Shown: positions 25,445-33,716 of the stretch, one piece after another
How positions within the stretch are numbered: position 1 is the stretch's first letter
Layout: each line of letters opens with the position of its first letter
DNA from: Geodermatophilus sabuli
Lineage (GTDB): Bacteria > Actinomycetota > Actinomycetes > Mycobacteriales > Geodermatophilaceae
Length of the DNA stretch: 64,000 nucleotides
Assembly (NCBI RefSeq): GCF_900215145.1
Contig: NZ_OBDO01000001.1
Span: forward strand, 310,001 to 374,000
Reading direction: 5' to 3'
The notes under the pieces: generated by a model
Database searches by the model: none
What the model was told of the DNA's origin: nothing
Seen by the model: the letters and a program-made list of their open reading frames with translations, nothing else
Program-made: the position numbers and the translations under genes

Positions 25445-26451
25445 CAGCGGACGATGACGACGTGCTCCCCGCGGGGCACGAACTCGCCGATCACCGGCGC
25501 TCCCGGCACCTCGCCGCCCAGCAGCAGCCCGCCCGAGGTCTGCGCGTCCGCCAGCAGGAGGGCCTCGTCCTCGGAGACCGCGGACAGGTCGGTGTGCGGG
25601 CGCACCCAGTCGAGGTTGCGGCGGGTCCCGCCGGAGACGTGGCCGTCGGCCAGGGCCTCCCGCGCCCCGGCCAGGTAGGGGACGGCGGCGGCGTCGACCA
25701 CCGCGGTCACCCCGCTGGCGCGCGCCATCTTGTAGAGGTGGCCGAGCAGACCGAAGCCGGTGACGTCAGTGCCGGCCCGGATGCCCGCGGCGACCGCGGC
25801 CCGCCCGGCGTCCCGGTTGAGCGTGGTCATCGCGGCGACGGCCTCGTCGGAGACCTCGCCGGTCGCCTTCATCCGGCTGTTGAGCACGCCGACGCCGAGG
25901 GGCTTGGTCAGGGACAGCGGCGTCCCGGCGACGGCGCCGGAGTTGGTGATGAGCCGGTCGAGGTCGACAACACCGGTGACGGCCATCCCGTACTTCGGTT
26001 CGGGGTCGTCGATCGAGTGCCCGCCCCCCACGTGGCAGCCGGCCTCCTGGGCGACCTCCAGCCCGCCGCGCAGCACCTCCGCGGCGAGCTCGGCGGGCAG
26101 CACGTCCCGCGGCCAGCCGAGCAGGTTGACCGCGACGACCGGGGTGCCGCCCATCGCGTAGACGTCGGAGAGCGCGTTGGCCGCGGCGATCCGGCCGAAG
26201 GTGTACGCGTCGTCGACGACCGGGGTGAAGAAGTCGGTGGTGAGCACCAGACCCTGCCCGCCCGCGATGCGGACCACGGCTGCGTCGTCGCCGTCGTCCA
26301 GGCCGACGACGAGCTCGGCGGCGGGGTCGCGCGGCCCGGTGGCGGTCAGCCCGGCGACGACGGCCTCGAGCTCGCCGGGCGGGATCTTGCAGGCGCACCC
26401 ACCTCCGTGCGCGTACTGGGTGAGCCGGATGCGGGCGGGCGCGGTCGTCAC
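25444..26451 (-). CDS. selD: selenide, water dikinase (selenophosphate synthetase)
   Basis: Makes selenophosphate, the selenium donor for SelA. 335 residues. The catalytic region is GGGCACKIPP, with Cys19 and Lys22 at the positions of E. coli Cys17 and Lys20, so this SelD is the cysteine and not the selenocysteine form. Other marks are TDFFTPVVDDAYTFGRIAAANALSDVYAMGG and DVTGFGLLGHL. GTG 26451 lies 6 nt from TACGGT (26463-26458), so a leaderless message is likely. It is divergent from selC-selA-selB, which completes the pathway. Confidence 0.96.
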   Translation of the reverse strand: MTTAPARIRLTQYAHGGGCACKIPPGELEAVVAGLTATGPRDPAAELVVGLDDGDDAAVVRIAGGQGLVLTTDFFTPVVDDAYTFGRIAAANALSDVYAMGGTPVVAVNLLGWPRDVLPAELAAEVLRGGLEVAQEAGCHVGGGHSIDDPEPKYGMAVTGVVDLDRLITNSGAVAGTPLSLTKPLGVGVLNSRMKATGEVSDEAVAAMTTLNRDAGRAAVAAGIRAGTDVTGFGLLGHLYKMARASGVTAVVDAAAVPYLAGAREALADGHVSGGTRRNLDWVRPHTDLSAVSEDEALLLADAQTSGGLLLGGEVPGAPVIGEFVPRGEHVVIVR

Positions 26452-26514
26452 GGCCCGACCGTATCCCCGCGCCGACGGGGCCCGCGCCACCGCGTGGGCC
26501 TCCCGACCAGGGCC

Positions 26515-26520
26515 TAGGCT
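26515..26520 (+). promoter_or_regulatory. -10 box of selC
   Basis: TAGGCT ends 7 nt before the first base of the mature tRNA (26528). Transcription would then start at or next to G1, leaving little 5' trimming to do. The same hexamer with 6-nt spacing precedes nadD in this window. No convincing -35 box is seen. Confidence 0.55.
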
Positions 26521-26527
26521 GTCCGGC

Positions 26528-26623
26528 GGAGGCGTCAGGGCGCCTGGTGGCCCCCGCGGCCTCTAAAGCCGACGTGGCCGAGCAGCTCGGTCAGGCGGGT
26601 TCGATTCCCGTCCGCCTCCGCCA
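26528..26623 (+). tRNA. selC: tRNA-Sec with CUA anticodon (reads UAG)
   Basis: The acceptor strand GGAGGCG (26528-26534) pairs with CGCCTCC (26613-26619), followed by discriminator G and an encoded CCA (26621-26623). The T-arm GCGGG-TTCGATT-CCCGT (26595-26611) has the same G-T pair at its base as E. coli tRNA-Sec. The very long variable arm (26575-26582 with 26586-26593, 8 bp) is a tRNA-Sec hallmark. The anticodon loop 26561-26567 is CTCTAAA: after T33 comes CTA (26563-26565), not TCA. So this Sec-tRNA should read UAG. Odd points: the 8th acceptor pair is T-C, the D-stem has a C-C, and the anticodon stem seems to bulge A26572. selA and selB follow directly. Confidence 0.9.
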
Positions 26624-26661
26624 TCCACCTGCACGCGGGTCGGCGCCTACGCTCCGCAGCG

Positions 26662-27972
26662 ATGAGCGCCGACCCGCGGCGGCAGGTGCCCCGCACCGAC
26701 ACGCTGCTCGCCGACCCCGAGCTCGCACCCGCCGTCGACCGGCTCGGTCGCGAGCTGGTCAAGTCCGCCGTCCAGGAGGTCCAGCAGCGGATCCGGGACG
26801 GCGAGGTCGGGCCCGGCGACGCCGTGGCCGCCGTCCTGGCCGGCCTGCCGCCGACGGCGAGCAGCCTGCGGCCGGTGCTCAACGCCACCGGTGTGCTGGT
26901 GCACACCAACCTCGGCCGGTCCCCGCTGTCCGCGGCCGCGGTCGCGGCGATCGCGGCGGCCGGCGGCACCACCGACGTCGAGCTCGACCTGGTCACCGGT
27001 CGCCGCGGCCCCCGCGGTGCGGCGGCGATCACCGCGCTGCTCGCCGCGGTGCCCGCGGCCCAGGCGGCGATCGTGGTCAACAACTGCGCCGCCGCGCTCG
27101 CCCTGGTGGCCACCGCGCTCGGCGGGGAGCTGGTCATCGCCCGCGGCGAGCTGGTCGAGATCGGCGACGGCTTCCGCATCCCCGAGCTGCTGGTGGCCAC
27201 CGGCGCCCGGCTGCGCGAGGTCGGGACGACGAACCGGGTGACCCTCGACGACTACCGCGACGCCCTGCACGAGGAGACCGGCGCGGTGCTGAAGGTGCAC
27301 CCGTCGAACTTCGTCGTCCGCGGGTTCACCCGGGCCGTGCCGGTGGCCGAGCTCGCCGCCGCGCTGTCGGGCAGTGGTGTCCCGCTGGTCGCCGACGTCG
27401 GCTCGGGGCTGCTGCGCCCGCACCCGGCGCTGCCGGACGAGCCGGACCTGCAGACCACCCTCGCCGACGGCGCCGACCTCGTGCTGGCCAGCGGCGACAA
27501 GCTGCTGGGCGGACCGCAGGCCGGGCTGGTGCTCGGCCGGGCCGACCTGGTGCAGCGGCTGCGCCGGCACCCGCTCTACCGCGCCCTGCGGGTCGACAAG
27601 ACGACACTGGCCGCCCTGGAGGCGACGCTGCGCGGACCGCTGCCGCCGGTGCAGGAGATGCTCGCCGCGGACCTCGCCGGGCTGCGCCGGCGGGCCGCGG
27701 CCCTCGCCGCCCGGCTCGCCGCGGCCGGGCTCGACGCGGTGGCCGTCGACTCCGAGGCCCGCGTCGGGGGTGGCGGGGCGCCGGAGCACCCGCTGCCGAG
27801 CGCAGCGGTCTCCCTGCCCGGCGACCTCGCTGAGCCGCTGCGCGCCGGGACGCCGCCGGTGGTCGGCTACGTCGCCGGGAACCGCACCCTGCTCGACCTG
27901 CGCAGCCTGCCGCCCGCGGCCGACGACGCGCTGGCCGGCGCGGTGCTGGCCGTCGCGGAGGACGCGGCGTGA
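26662..27972 (+). CDS. selA: L-seryl-tRNA(Sec) selenium transferase
   Basis: PLP enzyme converting seryl-tRNA-Sec to selenocysteinyl-tRNA-Sec. 436 residues, slightly shorter than E. coli SelA (463). It has the N-terminal tRNA-binding part, then [18 protein letters not shown] (73-90) and the PLP lysine Lys280 in [16 protein letters not shown] 26662 follows TACGCT (26648-26653) by 8 nt. It starts 38 nt after selC, and its stop overlaps the selB start (GTGA), so selC-selA-selB form one compact unit. Confidence 0.96.
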   Translation: MSADPRRQVPRTDTLLADPELAPAVDRLGRELVKSAVQEVQQRIRDGEVGPGDAVAAVLAGLPPTASSLRPVLNATGVLVHTNLGRSPLSAAAVAAIAAAGGTTDVELDLVTGRRGPRGAAAITALLAAVPAAQAAIVVNNCAAALALVATALGGELVIARGELVEIGDGFRIPELLVATGARLREVGTTNRVTLDDYRDALHEETGAVLKVHPSNFVVRGFTRAVPVAELAAALSGSGVPLVADVGSGLLRPHPALPDEPDLQTTLADGADLVLASGDKLLGGPQAGLVLGRADLVQRLRRHPLYRALRVDKTTLAALEATLRGPLPPVQEMLAADLAGLRRRAAALAARLAAAGLDAVAVDSEARVGGGGAPEHPLPSAAVSLPGDLAEPLRAGTPPVVGYVAGNRTLLDLRSLPPAADDALAGAVLAVAEDAA

Positions 27973-29741
27973 CGGGGATGGACGTCATCGCGACCGCCGG
28001 CCACGTCGACCACGGCAAGTCCACGCTGGTCCGCGCGCTGACGGGGATGGAGCCCGACCGGTGGGAGGAGGAACGCCGCCGCGGGCTCACCATCGACCTC
28101 GGCTTCGCCTGGACCACCCTGCCCTCGGGCCGCCGTCTCGCGATCGTCGACGTCCCCGGTCACGAGCGGTTCATCGGCAACATGCTCGCGGGCGTCGGCT
28201 CGGTCCCGGCGGCCCTCGTCGTGGTCGCCGCGGACGACGGCTGGTCGGCGCAGACCGCCGAGCACGTCGCCGTCCTCGACGCCCTGGGGGTCCGGCACGC
28301 CCTGCTCGCCGTCACCAAGGCCGACCTCGCCGACCCCGCGCCGGTGCTCACCGACGTCCGGGAGCGGCTGGCCGCCACGTCCCTGGGCGACGTGCCCGGG
28401 CTCGCGGTGAGCGCGGCCACCGGTGCCGGCGTGCCCGAGGTCGCGGCGGCGCTGGAGACCCTGCTGGCCGGCCTGCCCGCGCCGGACCGCGGTGCCCCGG
28501 TGCGGCTGTGGATCGACCGTGCCTTCCCGATCAAGGGCGCCGGCACCGTCGTCACCGGCACCCTCGCCGCCGGCACCGTCGCGCCGGGCGACCGCCTGCA
28601 GCTGGGGGACCGGGAGGTCGGCATCCGGGGCGTGCAGTCCCTCGGGCGACCGGTCGAGCGCGCGGAGGCCACCGCGCGGGTGGCGCTGAACCTGCGCGGT
28701 GTCGCGGTGGAGGAGCTGGCACGCGGCGACGCGCTGCTCACCCCGGGCGCGTTCCGCTCCACCGTGGACGTCGACGTCACCCTGGACGTGGGCGGTGGAC
28801 GGGCTGCCGGGGACGAGGCGCGGCTACCGGCCGAGGCGGTCGTCCACGTCGGCTCGGCGGCCGTCGGTGCCCGGGTGCGGCCGCTCGAGGGGACGGCGGT
28901 GCGGCTGCGGCTGGCCGGGCCGCTGCCCCTGCGGATCGGCGACCGCCTGCTGCTGCGCGACCCGGGGGCCCGCCGGGTGCTGGGCGCCGACGTCCGTGAC
29001 GTGGACCCGCCGGAGCTGCGCCGACGGGGCGCGGCCCGGCAGCGCGCCGCGGAGCTCGCCGCCCAGCCGTCGGGTGCGGCCGGAGCCGCCGCGGACCTCG
29101 CCCGCCGCCGCATCGTGCGCACGGCCGACTTCACCGCGATGGGCTGGCCGGTGCCCGCGGGCGCCACCGCGGTCGGCCCGTGGCTGCTCGCCCCCGGCCT
29201 GGTCGACCAGCTCGCCGCGGCCCTGCCGGGCATCGTCGGCCGGTACCGCCAGCTGCGCCCGCTGGAGGCCGGACCTCCGGTGGCCGTGGTCCGGCGGGCC
29301 CTCGAACTGCCCGACGACGAGCTCGTGCCCGCCGTCGTGCGCCCGCCGCTGGCACTGCGTGAGGGGCGCGTGGCCGTCGCCACGGCGGGGCTGCCGCCGC
29401 GGGTGCAGCAGGCCGTCGACGCCGTCCGGACCCGGCTGGCCGGCGATCCGTTCGCCGCCCCCGAGGCCCCTGACCTCGCCGCCGCGGGGCTCGGGCCACG
29501 GGAGCTGGCGGCCGCGGTGCGCGACGGTCAGCTGGTCCGGATCGCCGACGGGGTCTACCTCGCGCCCGGCGTGGAGGCGGTGGCGCGGGAGCGGCTGGCG
29601 GGGGTGCCGGCGCCGTTCACCCTCAGCCAGGCCCGCTCGGCGTGGGGGACGACCCGGCGGGTCGCCGTCCCGCTCATGGAGTGGCTCGACGCCCGCGGCG
29701 TCACCGAGCGGCTGCCGGACAGCACCCGCCGGCTCCGGTAG
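27969..29741 (+). CDS. selB: selenocysteine-specific elongation factor
   Basis: Carries Sec-tRNA-Sec to the ribosome and recognises the SECIS hairpin. 590 residues. The EF-Tu-like GTPase starts with GHVDHGKST (11-19), then [28 protein letters not shown] and TKADL. After the beta-barrel domains the C-terminal ~250 residues form the winged-helix repeats that bind mRNA. GTG 27969 overlaps selA; an ATG three codons in is possible. The gene itself ends in TAG (29739-29741), the codon that this genome's tRNA-Sec appears to read. Confidence 0.95.
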   Translation: MTGMDVIATAGHVDHGKSTLVRALTGMEPDRWEEERRRGLTIDLGFAWTTLPSGRRLAIVDVPGHERFIGNMLAGVGSVPAALVVVAADDGWSAQTAEHVAVLDALGVRHALLAVTKADLADPAPVLTDVRERLAATSLGDVPGLAVSAATGAGVPEVAAALETLLAGLPAPDRGAPVRLWIDRAFPIKGAGTVVTGTLAAGTVAPGDRLQLGDREVGIRGVQSLGRPVERAEATARVALNLRGVAVEELARGDALLTPGAFRSTVDVDVTLDVGGGRAAGDEARLPAEAVVHVGSAAVGARVRPLEGTAVRLRLAGPLPLRIGDRLLLRDPGARRVLGADVRDVDPPELRRRGAARQRAAELAAQPSGAAGAAADLARRRIVRTADFTAMGWPVPAGATAVGPWLLAPGLVDQLAAALPGIVGRYRQLRPLEAGPPVAVVRRALELPDDELVPAVVRPPLALREGRVAVATAGLPPRVQQAVDAVRTRLAGDPFAAPEAPDLAAAGLGPRELAAAVRDGQLVRIADGVYLAPGVEAVARERLAGVPAPFTLSQARSAWGTTRRVAVPLMEWLDARGVTERLPDSTRRLR

Positions 29742-30125
29742 TCCGGCGACGCCCGTGCGTTGCCCATCGGGGGCACGGAGCGCACGACCGGGCCGGGTCA
29801 GCCGCCGGCCTCGCGCAGGAACACCTCCCGCTCGTCACTGGCGTCCGGCGCGGGGACCGGCGAGGTGTCGACGGTCTCGACCGCGTCCTCCGGCCGGACC
29901 GGGTCGGGCAGCCGGTGGAAGCGCTCGCGTTCCCCGGGGACGGTCATGTGCGCAGCGTCCCCGCGCGGGGGCCACGCGGCAAGCCCCGCACCAGCTCCCG
30001 ATGGGAGGGAGCCGGTCGGTCGGCGGCCCGCACCCGGCGGGTGGGCCGCTCCTCGCGGGAGGCGGTCGGACGTCACGTCGCGCGTCCCGCCGGGCGGTGG
30101 CACCCGCGCGGCACACTGGGAGCAG
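29742..30125. other. 384-bp gap between selB and hemW
   Basis: Holds a small hairpin 11 nt after selB (CCGTGC 29753-29758 with GCACGG 29773-29778), the 49-residue minus-strand candidate, and the hemW -10-like CACACT (30112-30117). Nothing else is recognisable. Confidence 0.5.
29798..29947 (-). CDS. small acidic hypothetical protein
   Basis: A 49-residue candidate (MTVPGERERFHRLPDPVRP ... EREVFLREAGG) convergent with selB, in an otherwise gene-free stretch. Its composition (Glu, Asp, Arg, Pro; no long Ala or Arg shadow runs) looks protein-like, and GGGGA precedes ATG 29947. I do not recognise it. It could also be a chance ORF. Confidence 0.42.
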   Translation of the reverse strand: MTVPGERERFHRLPDPVRPEDAVETVDTSPVPAPDASDEREVFLREAGG

Positions 30126-31343
30126 ATGAACACCGTCCTGCCGCTGGAGACCCCGCCGCGCCCCTGGCAGCTCCCCGACAGCGCCCGCGAGGGCCTGGCC
30201 ACCACGCCGTTCGGGCTCTACGTGCACGTGCCGTTCTGCGCGACCCGCTGCGGCTACTGCGACTTCAACACCTACACCGCCGACGAGCTGGGCCCCGGCG
30301 CCAGCCGCGCCGAGTACGCCGGCACCGCGATCGCCGAACTGCGCCTGGCCGCCGCGACCCTCGGCCCGGACCTGCCGACGGTCTCCACCGTCTTCGTCGG
30401 CGGCGGCACCCCCACGCTGCTGGCCGCCGACGACCTCGCCGCCGTCCTGGCCGCCGTGCGGCAGCTGTTCCCGGTCGCCGACGACGTCGAGGTGACCACC
30501 GAGGCCAACCCGGAGACCGTCACGCCGGGAAGCCTGTCCCGGCTCCGCGAGGGCGGCTTCACCCGGATCAGCCTGGGCATGCAGTCCGCGGCCGAGCACG
30601 TGCTCGCCGTCCTCGACCGGCGGCACACTCCCGGGCGGGCCGTCGAGGCGGCGCGCGAGGCGCGGGCCGCGGGCTTCGAGCACGTCAACCTCGACCTCAT
30701 CTACGGCACGCCCGGAGAGACCGACGCCGACTGGGCCGCCTCCCTCGCCGCCGTCCTCGCCGCCCCGGTCGACCACGTCAGCGCCTACGCCCTGATCGTC
30801 GAGGAGGGCACCCGGCTGGCCCGCCGGATCAGCCGCGGCGAGCTGCCCATGCCCGACGACGACGTCCTCGCCGACCGGTACGAGCAGGCCGACGCCACCC
30901 TGCGCGGAGCCGGCTTCGACTGGTACGAGGTGTCCAACTGGGCGACCGGCGACGCCGCGCGCTGCCGGCACAACGAGCTGTACTGGGCCAACGCCAACTG
31001 GTGGGGCGTCGGCCCCGGCGCGCACAGCCACGTCGGCGGCCTGCGCTGGTGGAACGTCAAGCACCCGGCCGCCCACGCCGGCCGGCTGCTGCGCAGGGAG
31101 AGCCCGGCGCAGGACTCCGAGCTCCTGGACGACGACGACCGCGCGCTGGAGACGATCATGCTGCGGCTGCGGCTGCGGGAGGGGCTGGCGCTGACCGCGC
31201 TCTCGGCCACCGGCCGGGCCCGCGCCGCCGACGCCGTCGCCCGCGGGCTGCTCGACCGGACCGCGCACGCCGGCGGCCGCGCCGTCCTCACCGACCGCGG
31301 ACGGCTGCTCGCCGACGCGGTGGTCAGGGAACTGACGGACTAG
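30126..31343 (+). CDS. hemW: radical SAM heme chaperone HemW (HemN-like)
   Basis: A 405-residue radical-SAM protein. The iron-sulfur motif CATRCGYC has Cys38, Cys42 and Cys45, then FVGGGTPT and EANPETVTPG. The C-terminal HemN domain starts near VSNWATGDAARCRHNELYW. HemW-type proteins lack the extra residues of true coproporphyrinogen dehydrogenases and deliver heme. ATG 30126 fits the conserved N-terminus; GGGAGCAG before it could act as a ribosome site or as the spacer after CACACT. It ends in TAG. Confidence 0.92.
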   Translation: MNTVLPLETPPRPWQLPDSAREGLATTPFGLYVHVPFCATRCGYCDFNTYTADELGPGASRAEYAGTAIAELRLAAATLGPDLPTVSTVFVGGGTPTLLAADDLAAVLAAVRQLFPVADDVEVTTEANPETVTPGSLSRLREGGFTRISLGMQSAAEHVLAVLDRRHTPGRAVEAAREARAAGFEHVNLDLIYGTPGETDADWAASLAAVLAAPVDHVSAYALIVEEGTRLARRISRGELPMPDDDVLADRYEQADATLRGAGFDWYEVSNWATGDAARCRHNELYWANANWWGVGPGAHSHVGGLRWWNVKHPAAHAGRLLRRESPAQDSELLDDDDRALETIMLRLRLREGLALTALSATGRARAADAVARGLLDRTAHAGGRAVLTDRGRLLADAVVRELTD

Positions 31344-31685
31344 TTCCGTTCGTTGTCCCCTCGGGCTATGGTGCCCGTTCCGGCAACGGGGCCGGATTGG
31401 TCCAGGGGGTGGTCAGCAGTGGTCTCACGCACGTCCCCGCAGGCTCTCGGTTCCCCGATCCGCGCCCGATCCGCCGTCCCGCCGATGCGCCTGTCCGGCG
31501 GCATGCTGCTGGCCCTCGCGATGAACCGCCGGGCTCGCGGCCTCCGCGGCCTCGACGTCCTCCGCCGCAGCCAGGACCGGGCCCCGCCGCTCTCCTCCTG
31601 ACTCCGTCCCGGAGTCGCACCCGCCGTCTTGACGCGCACCGCACCGGTGATCGCGTCCCCCTGTGTTGCTCGAGGAGAGCCCGCC
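31344..31685. other. 342-bp gap with a probable promoter and long leader for the DksA-like gene
   Basis: TATGGT (31367-31372) is a good -10 candidate, which would leave a ~300-nt leader before the DksA/TraR-like gene. The leader starts with a small CCGG...CCGG hairpin and contains the low-confidence 60-codon ORF listed separately. No known riboswitch pattern is recognised. Confidence 0.45.
31419..31601 (+). CDS. possible leader peptide or small basic protein
   Basis: A 60-codon frame from GTG 31419 (VVSRTSPQALGSPIRARSAV ... MLLALAMNRRARGLRGLDVL). A G-rich stretch (AGGGGG) precedes it by ~9 nt. It is not recognised. It lies in the presumed leader of the DksA-like gene and may equally be non-coding. 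Confidence 0.25.
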   Translation: MVSRTSPQALGSPIRARSAVPPMRLSGGMLLALAMNRRARGLRGLDVLRRSQDRAPPLSS

Positions 31686-32012
31686 ATGACCAGCACCATC
31701 CCCGCCCCCGTCCCCGCCACCGGCGACTCGCAGTGGGAGCCCTTCCGGCTCCGGCTGGAGGCCCAGCGCGCCGAGTGCGTGCAGGAGCGGGAGCGCGCGC
31801 TCGCCGACACCGTGCAGTCGCTGCCCGACGACGTCGCCGTCAGCCGCGCCGCCAGCCTGCTGCAGACCATCGAGGACATCGACGCCGCGCTGGCCCGGAT
31901 CGCGGCGGGCAGCTACGGCCGGTGCGTCCACTGCGGCACCGACATCCCGGAGGAGCGGCTCGAGCTGCGGCCCTTCGCCACCGGGTGCGTGGCCTGCTCG
32001 CAGCGTCGCTGA
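31686..32012 (+). CDS. DksA/TraR C4-type zinc finger protein
   Basis: A 108-residue protein: a coiled-coil region (RLRLEAQRAECVQERERALADT) and a C-terminal four-Cys zinc finger with Cys80, Cys83, Cys101 and Cys104 (CVHC...CVAC), preceded by the typical IDAALARIAAGSYGRC. Such proteins bind RNA polymerase or act as small regulators. The acidic coiled-coil tip of true DksA is only partly matched. ATG 31686 follows GAGGAGA at a proper distance. Confidence 0.9.
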   Translation: MTSTIPAPVPATGDSQWEPFRLRLEAQRAECVQERERALADTVQSLPDDVAVSRAASLLQTIEDIDAALARIAAGSYGRCVHCGTDIPEERLELRPFATGCVACSQRR

Positions 32013-32128
32013 CGCCTCCCCAGCCACACCACCCGGGAGCCTCCCGGCCGGCGCAGCGTGCCCGGCCGGTGCCGAGGCGTGCCCGGGTGGACCGACCTCG
32101 TGGCCCGGCCACGGGAGAGGAGTTCCCC

Positions 32129-33409
32129 ATGTCACCGCACCCCGAGCCGGCGCCCGGCCTGTCCGGCGGCGCCCCCCGCTCCGTGGCGGTCGTCGGCGCC
32201 GGGATGGTCGGCCTGGCCACCGCCTGGTTCCTGCAGGAGAGCGGCGCCGAGGTCACCGTCTACGAGCGGGACCGGGTCGCCGCCGGCGCCTCCTGGGGCA
32301 ACGCCGGCTGGCTGACCCCCAGCCTGACCGCCCCGCTGCCGGAGCCGGCGGTCCTCCGGTACGGCGTGCGGGCGGTGCTGAGCCCGCGGTCGCCGGTCTA
32401 CCTGCCGCTGCGGGCGGACCGGTCGCTGCTGCGCTTCCTGGCCACCTTCGTCCGGCACAGCACCGGCCGGCAGTGGCGGCGCGGCATGCACGCCTACGCC
32501 CCGCTCAACGAGCGGGCGCTGGAGGCCTTCGACGTCCTCGGCGCCGGCGGTGTCACCGCGCCCACCCGCCGCGCGGACCCCTTCCTGGCCTGCTTCCGCC
32601 GGGAGCGCGACGCGGAGGCGCTGCTCACCGAGCTGCAGGCGGTCCGGGACGCCGGGCAGGCCGACGTGGTCTTCGGCCCGCTCCCCGGGCTGCGGGCCCG
32701 CGCCGCCGAGCCGGTGCTCACCGAGCAGGTGGGCGCCGCGGTGCAGGTCTACGGACAGCGGTACCTCCACCCGCCGGAGTTCGTCCGGTCCCTGGCACAG
32801 TCGGTGCGGGCGCGCGGCGGTGCGGTCGAGGAGGGCGCCGCGGTGACCGACCTGCGCGAGGAGCCGGGCGGGGTCGGCGTGGGCACGACGGACGGCGGCC
32901 GGCGCCACGACGCGGTCGTCGTCGCCACCGGGGCGTGGCTGCCGGAGCTGGCCGCGCGGTTCGGCGTCCGGCACCCGGTGCAGGCCGGGCGGGGCTACAG
33001 CTTCAGCGTCCCGGTCGAGCGCATGCCGGCCGGGCCGCTGTACTTCCCGCAGCAGCGGGTCGCCTGCACGCCGCTGGGCAGCCGGCTGCGGGTGGCCGGG
33101 ATGATGGAGTTCCGCCGGCCCGGTGACCCGCTCGACCCGCGCCGCATCGCCGCCATCGCCGACGCCGTGCGGCCCTTCCTGAGCGGGGTGCACCTGGACG
33201 ACCGGCGCAGCGAGTGGGTCGGCTCCCGGCCCTGCACGGCCGACGGGCTGCCGCTGCTCGGGTGCACCGCCTCGTCCCGGGTGTTCGTGGCCGGTGGCCA
33301 CGGCATGTGGGGCATCGCCCTCGGCCCGCTCACCGGGATGCTCATGGCGCAGACGGTGCTCAAGGGGGAGGCGCCGGTGGAGCTGGCGCCGTTCGACCCG
33401 CTGCGCTGA
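32129..33409 (+). CDS. FAD-dependent amino-acid oxidoreductase (DadA-like)
   Basis: A 426-residue flavoprotein of the D-amino-acid dehydrogenase/glycine oxidase family. The dinucleotide motif is VVGAGMVGLATAWFLQ (21-36), with an acidic loop at VTVYERD. The second half shows VVVATGAWLPELAARFGVRHPVQAGRGYSF and the C-terminal FVAGGHGMWGIALGPLTG. DadA-type enzymes deaminate D-amino acids and feed electrons to the membrane chain. ATG 32129 follows GAGAGGAG. It stands alone, so the substrate is open. Confidence 0.85.
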   Translation: MSPHPEPAPGLSGGAPRSVAVVGAGMVGLATAWFLQESGAEVTVYERDRVAAGASWGNAGWLTPSLTAPLPEPAVLRYGVRAVLSPRSPVYLPLRADRSLLRFLATFVRHSTGRQWRRGMHAYAPLNERALEAFDVLGAGGVTAPTRRADPFLACFRRERDAEALLTELQAVRDAGQADVVFGPLPGLRARAAEPVLTEQVGAAVQVYGQRYLHPPEFVRSLAQSVRARGGAVEEGAAVTDLREEPGGVGVGTTDGGRRHDAVVVATGAWLPELAARFGVRHPVQAGRGYSFSVPVERMPAGPLYFPQQRVACTPLGSRLRVAGMMEFRRPGDPLDPRRIAAIADAVRPFLSGVHLDDRRSEWVGSRPCTADGLPLLGCTASSRVFVAGGHGMWGIALGPLTGMLMAQTVLKGEAPVELAPFDPLR

Positions 33410-33429
33410 GTGGACGGAGCGGGCACGGT

Positions 33430-33443
33430 CTGACATCTGTCAG
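33430..33443. promoter_or_regulatory. perfect palindrome upstream of the two-component genes
   Basis: CTGACA (33430-33435) and TGTCAG (33438-33443) flank TC. The site is centred about 65 bp before the predicted start of the 46-residue ORF, a position typical for an activator. The response regulator encoded downstream is the obvious candidate to bind it. Function is inferred. Confidence 0.5.
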
Positions 33444-33501
33444 GGCGGGGTCCCGACGTCCCGCACTACTGCCCGGCCGCCGGGCTCGGCAGGCTGGTCC
33501 C

Positions 33502-33642
33502 GTGACTGGAGAGACCGCCCTCGACGTCCACGACCTGACCGTCCGCGTGCTCGGCCGGACACCGGCGGTGGCGATCCGGGCCGGGTGCGTCGGCGTGATG
33601 GCGGTCGGGCGGCGCCGTCCGCTGCACGCCGTGGCCGGCTGA
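33502..33642 (+). CDS. 46-residue hypothetical protein upstream of the sensor kinase
   Basis: A short frame from GTG 33502 (TGETALDVHDLTVRVLGRTP ... RRRPLHAVAG). Support is its position: CAGGCT (33490-33495) ends 6 nt before the GTG, the same leaderless arrangement as many real genes in this window, and the palindrome lies ~65 bp upstream. No domain is recognised. It precedes the kinase gene by 74 bp. Confidence 0.45.
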   Translation: MTGETALDVHDLTVRVLGRTPAVAIRAGCVGVMAVGRRRPLHAVAG

Positions 33643-33716
33643 GGGGCGCTGTGGTGGACCGGCTCCGCCGGGCGGGAGCGGACCGCGTCGTCGACGACCG
33701 GATTAGCGTCGCTCCC

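Noticed and set aside
25444-26451. SelD as a selenoprotein with an in-frame UAG or UGA
   Set aside because: The catalytic position is a plain Cys codon (Cys19), and no internal TAG or TGA interrupts the frame.
26547-26660. Open frame reading across the tRNA-Sec gene
   Set aside because: The tRNA folding, CCA end and position before selA explain this stretch; the translated product has no protein character.
29642-33409. A 1,255-codon open frame running through hemW antiframe, the DksA-like gene gap and into the DadA-like gene
   Set aside because: Only the last part (from 32129) has protein character and a ribosome site; the rest is Arg/Pro/Ala-rich shadow of real genes in another frame.
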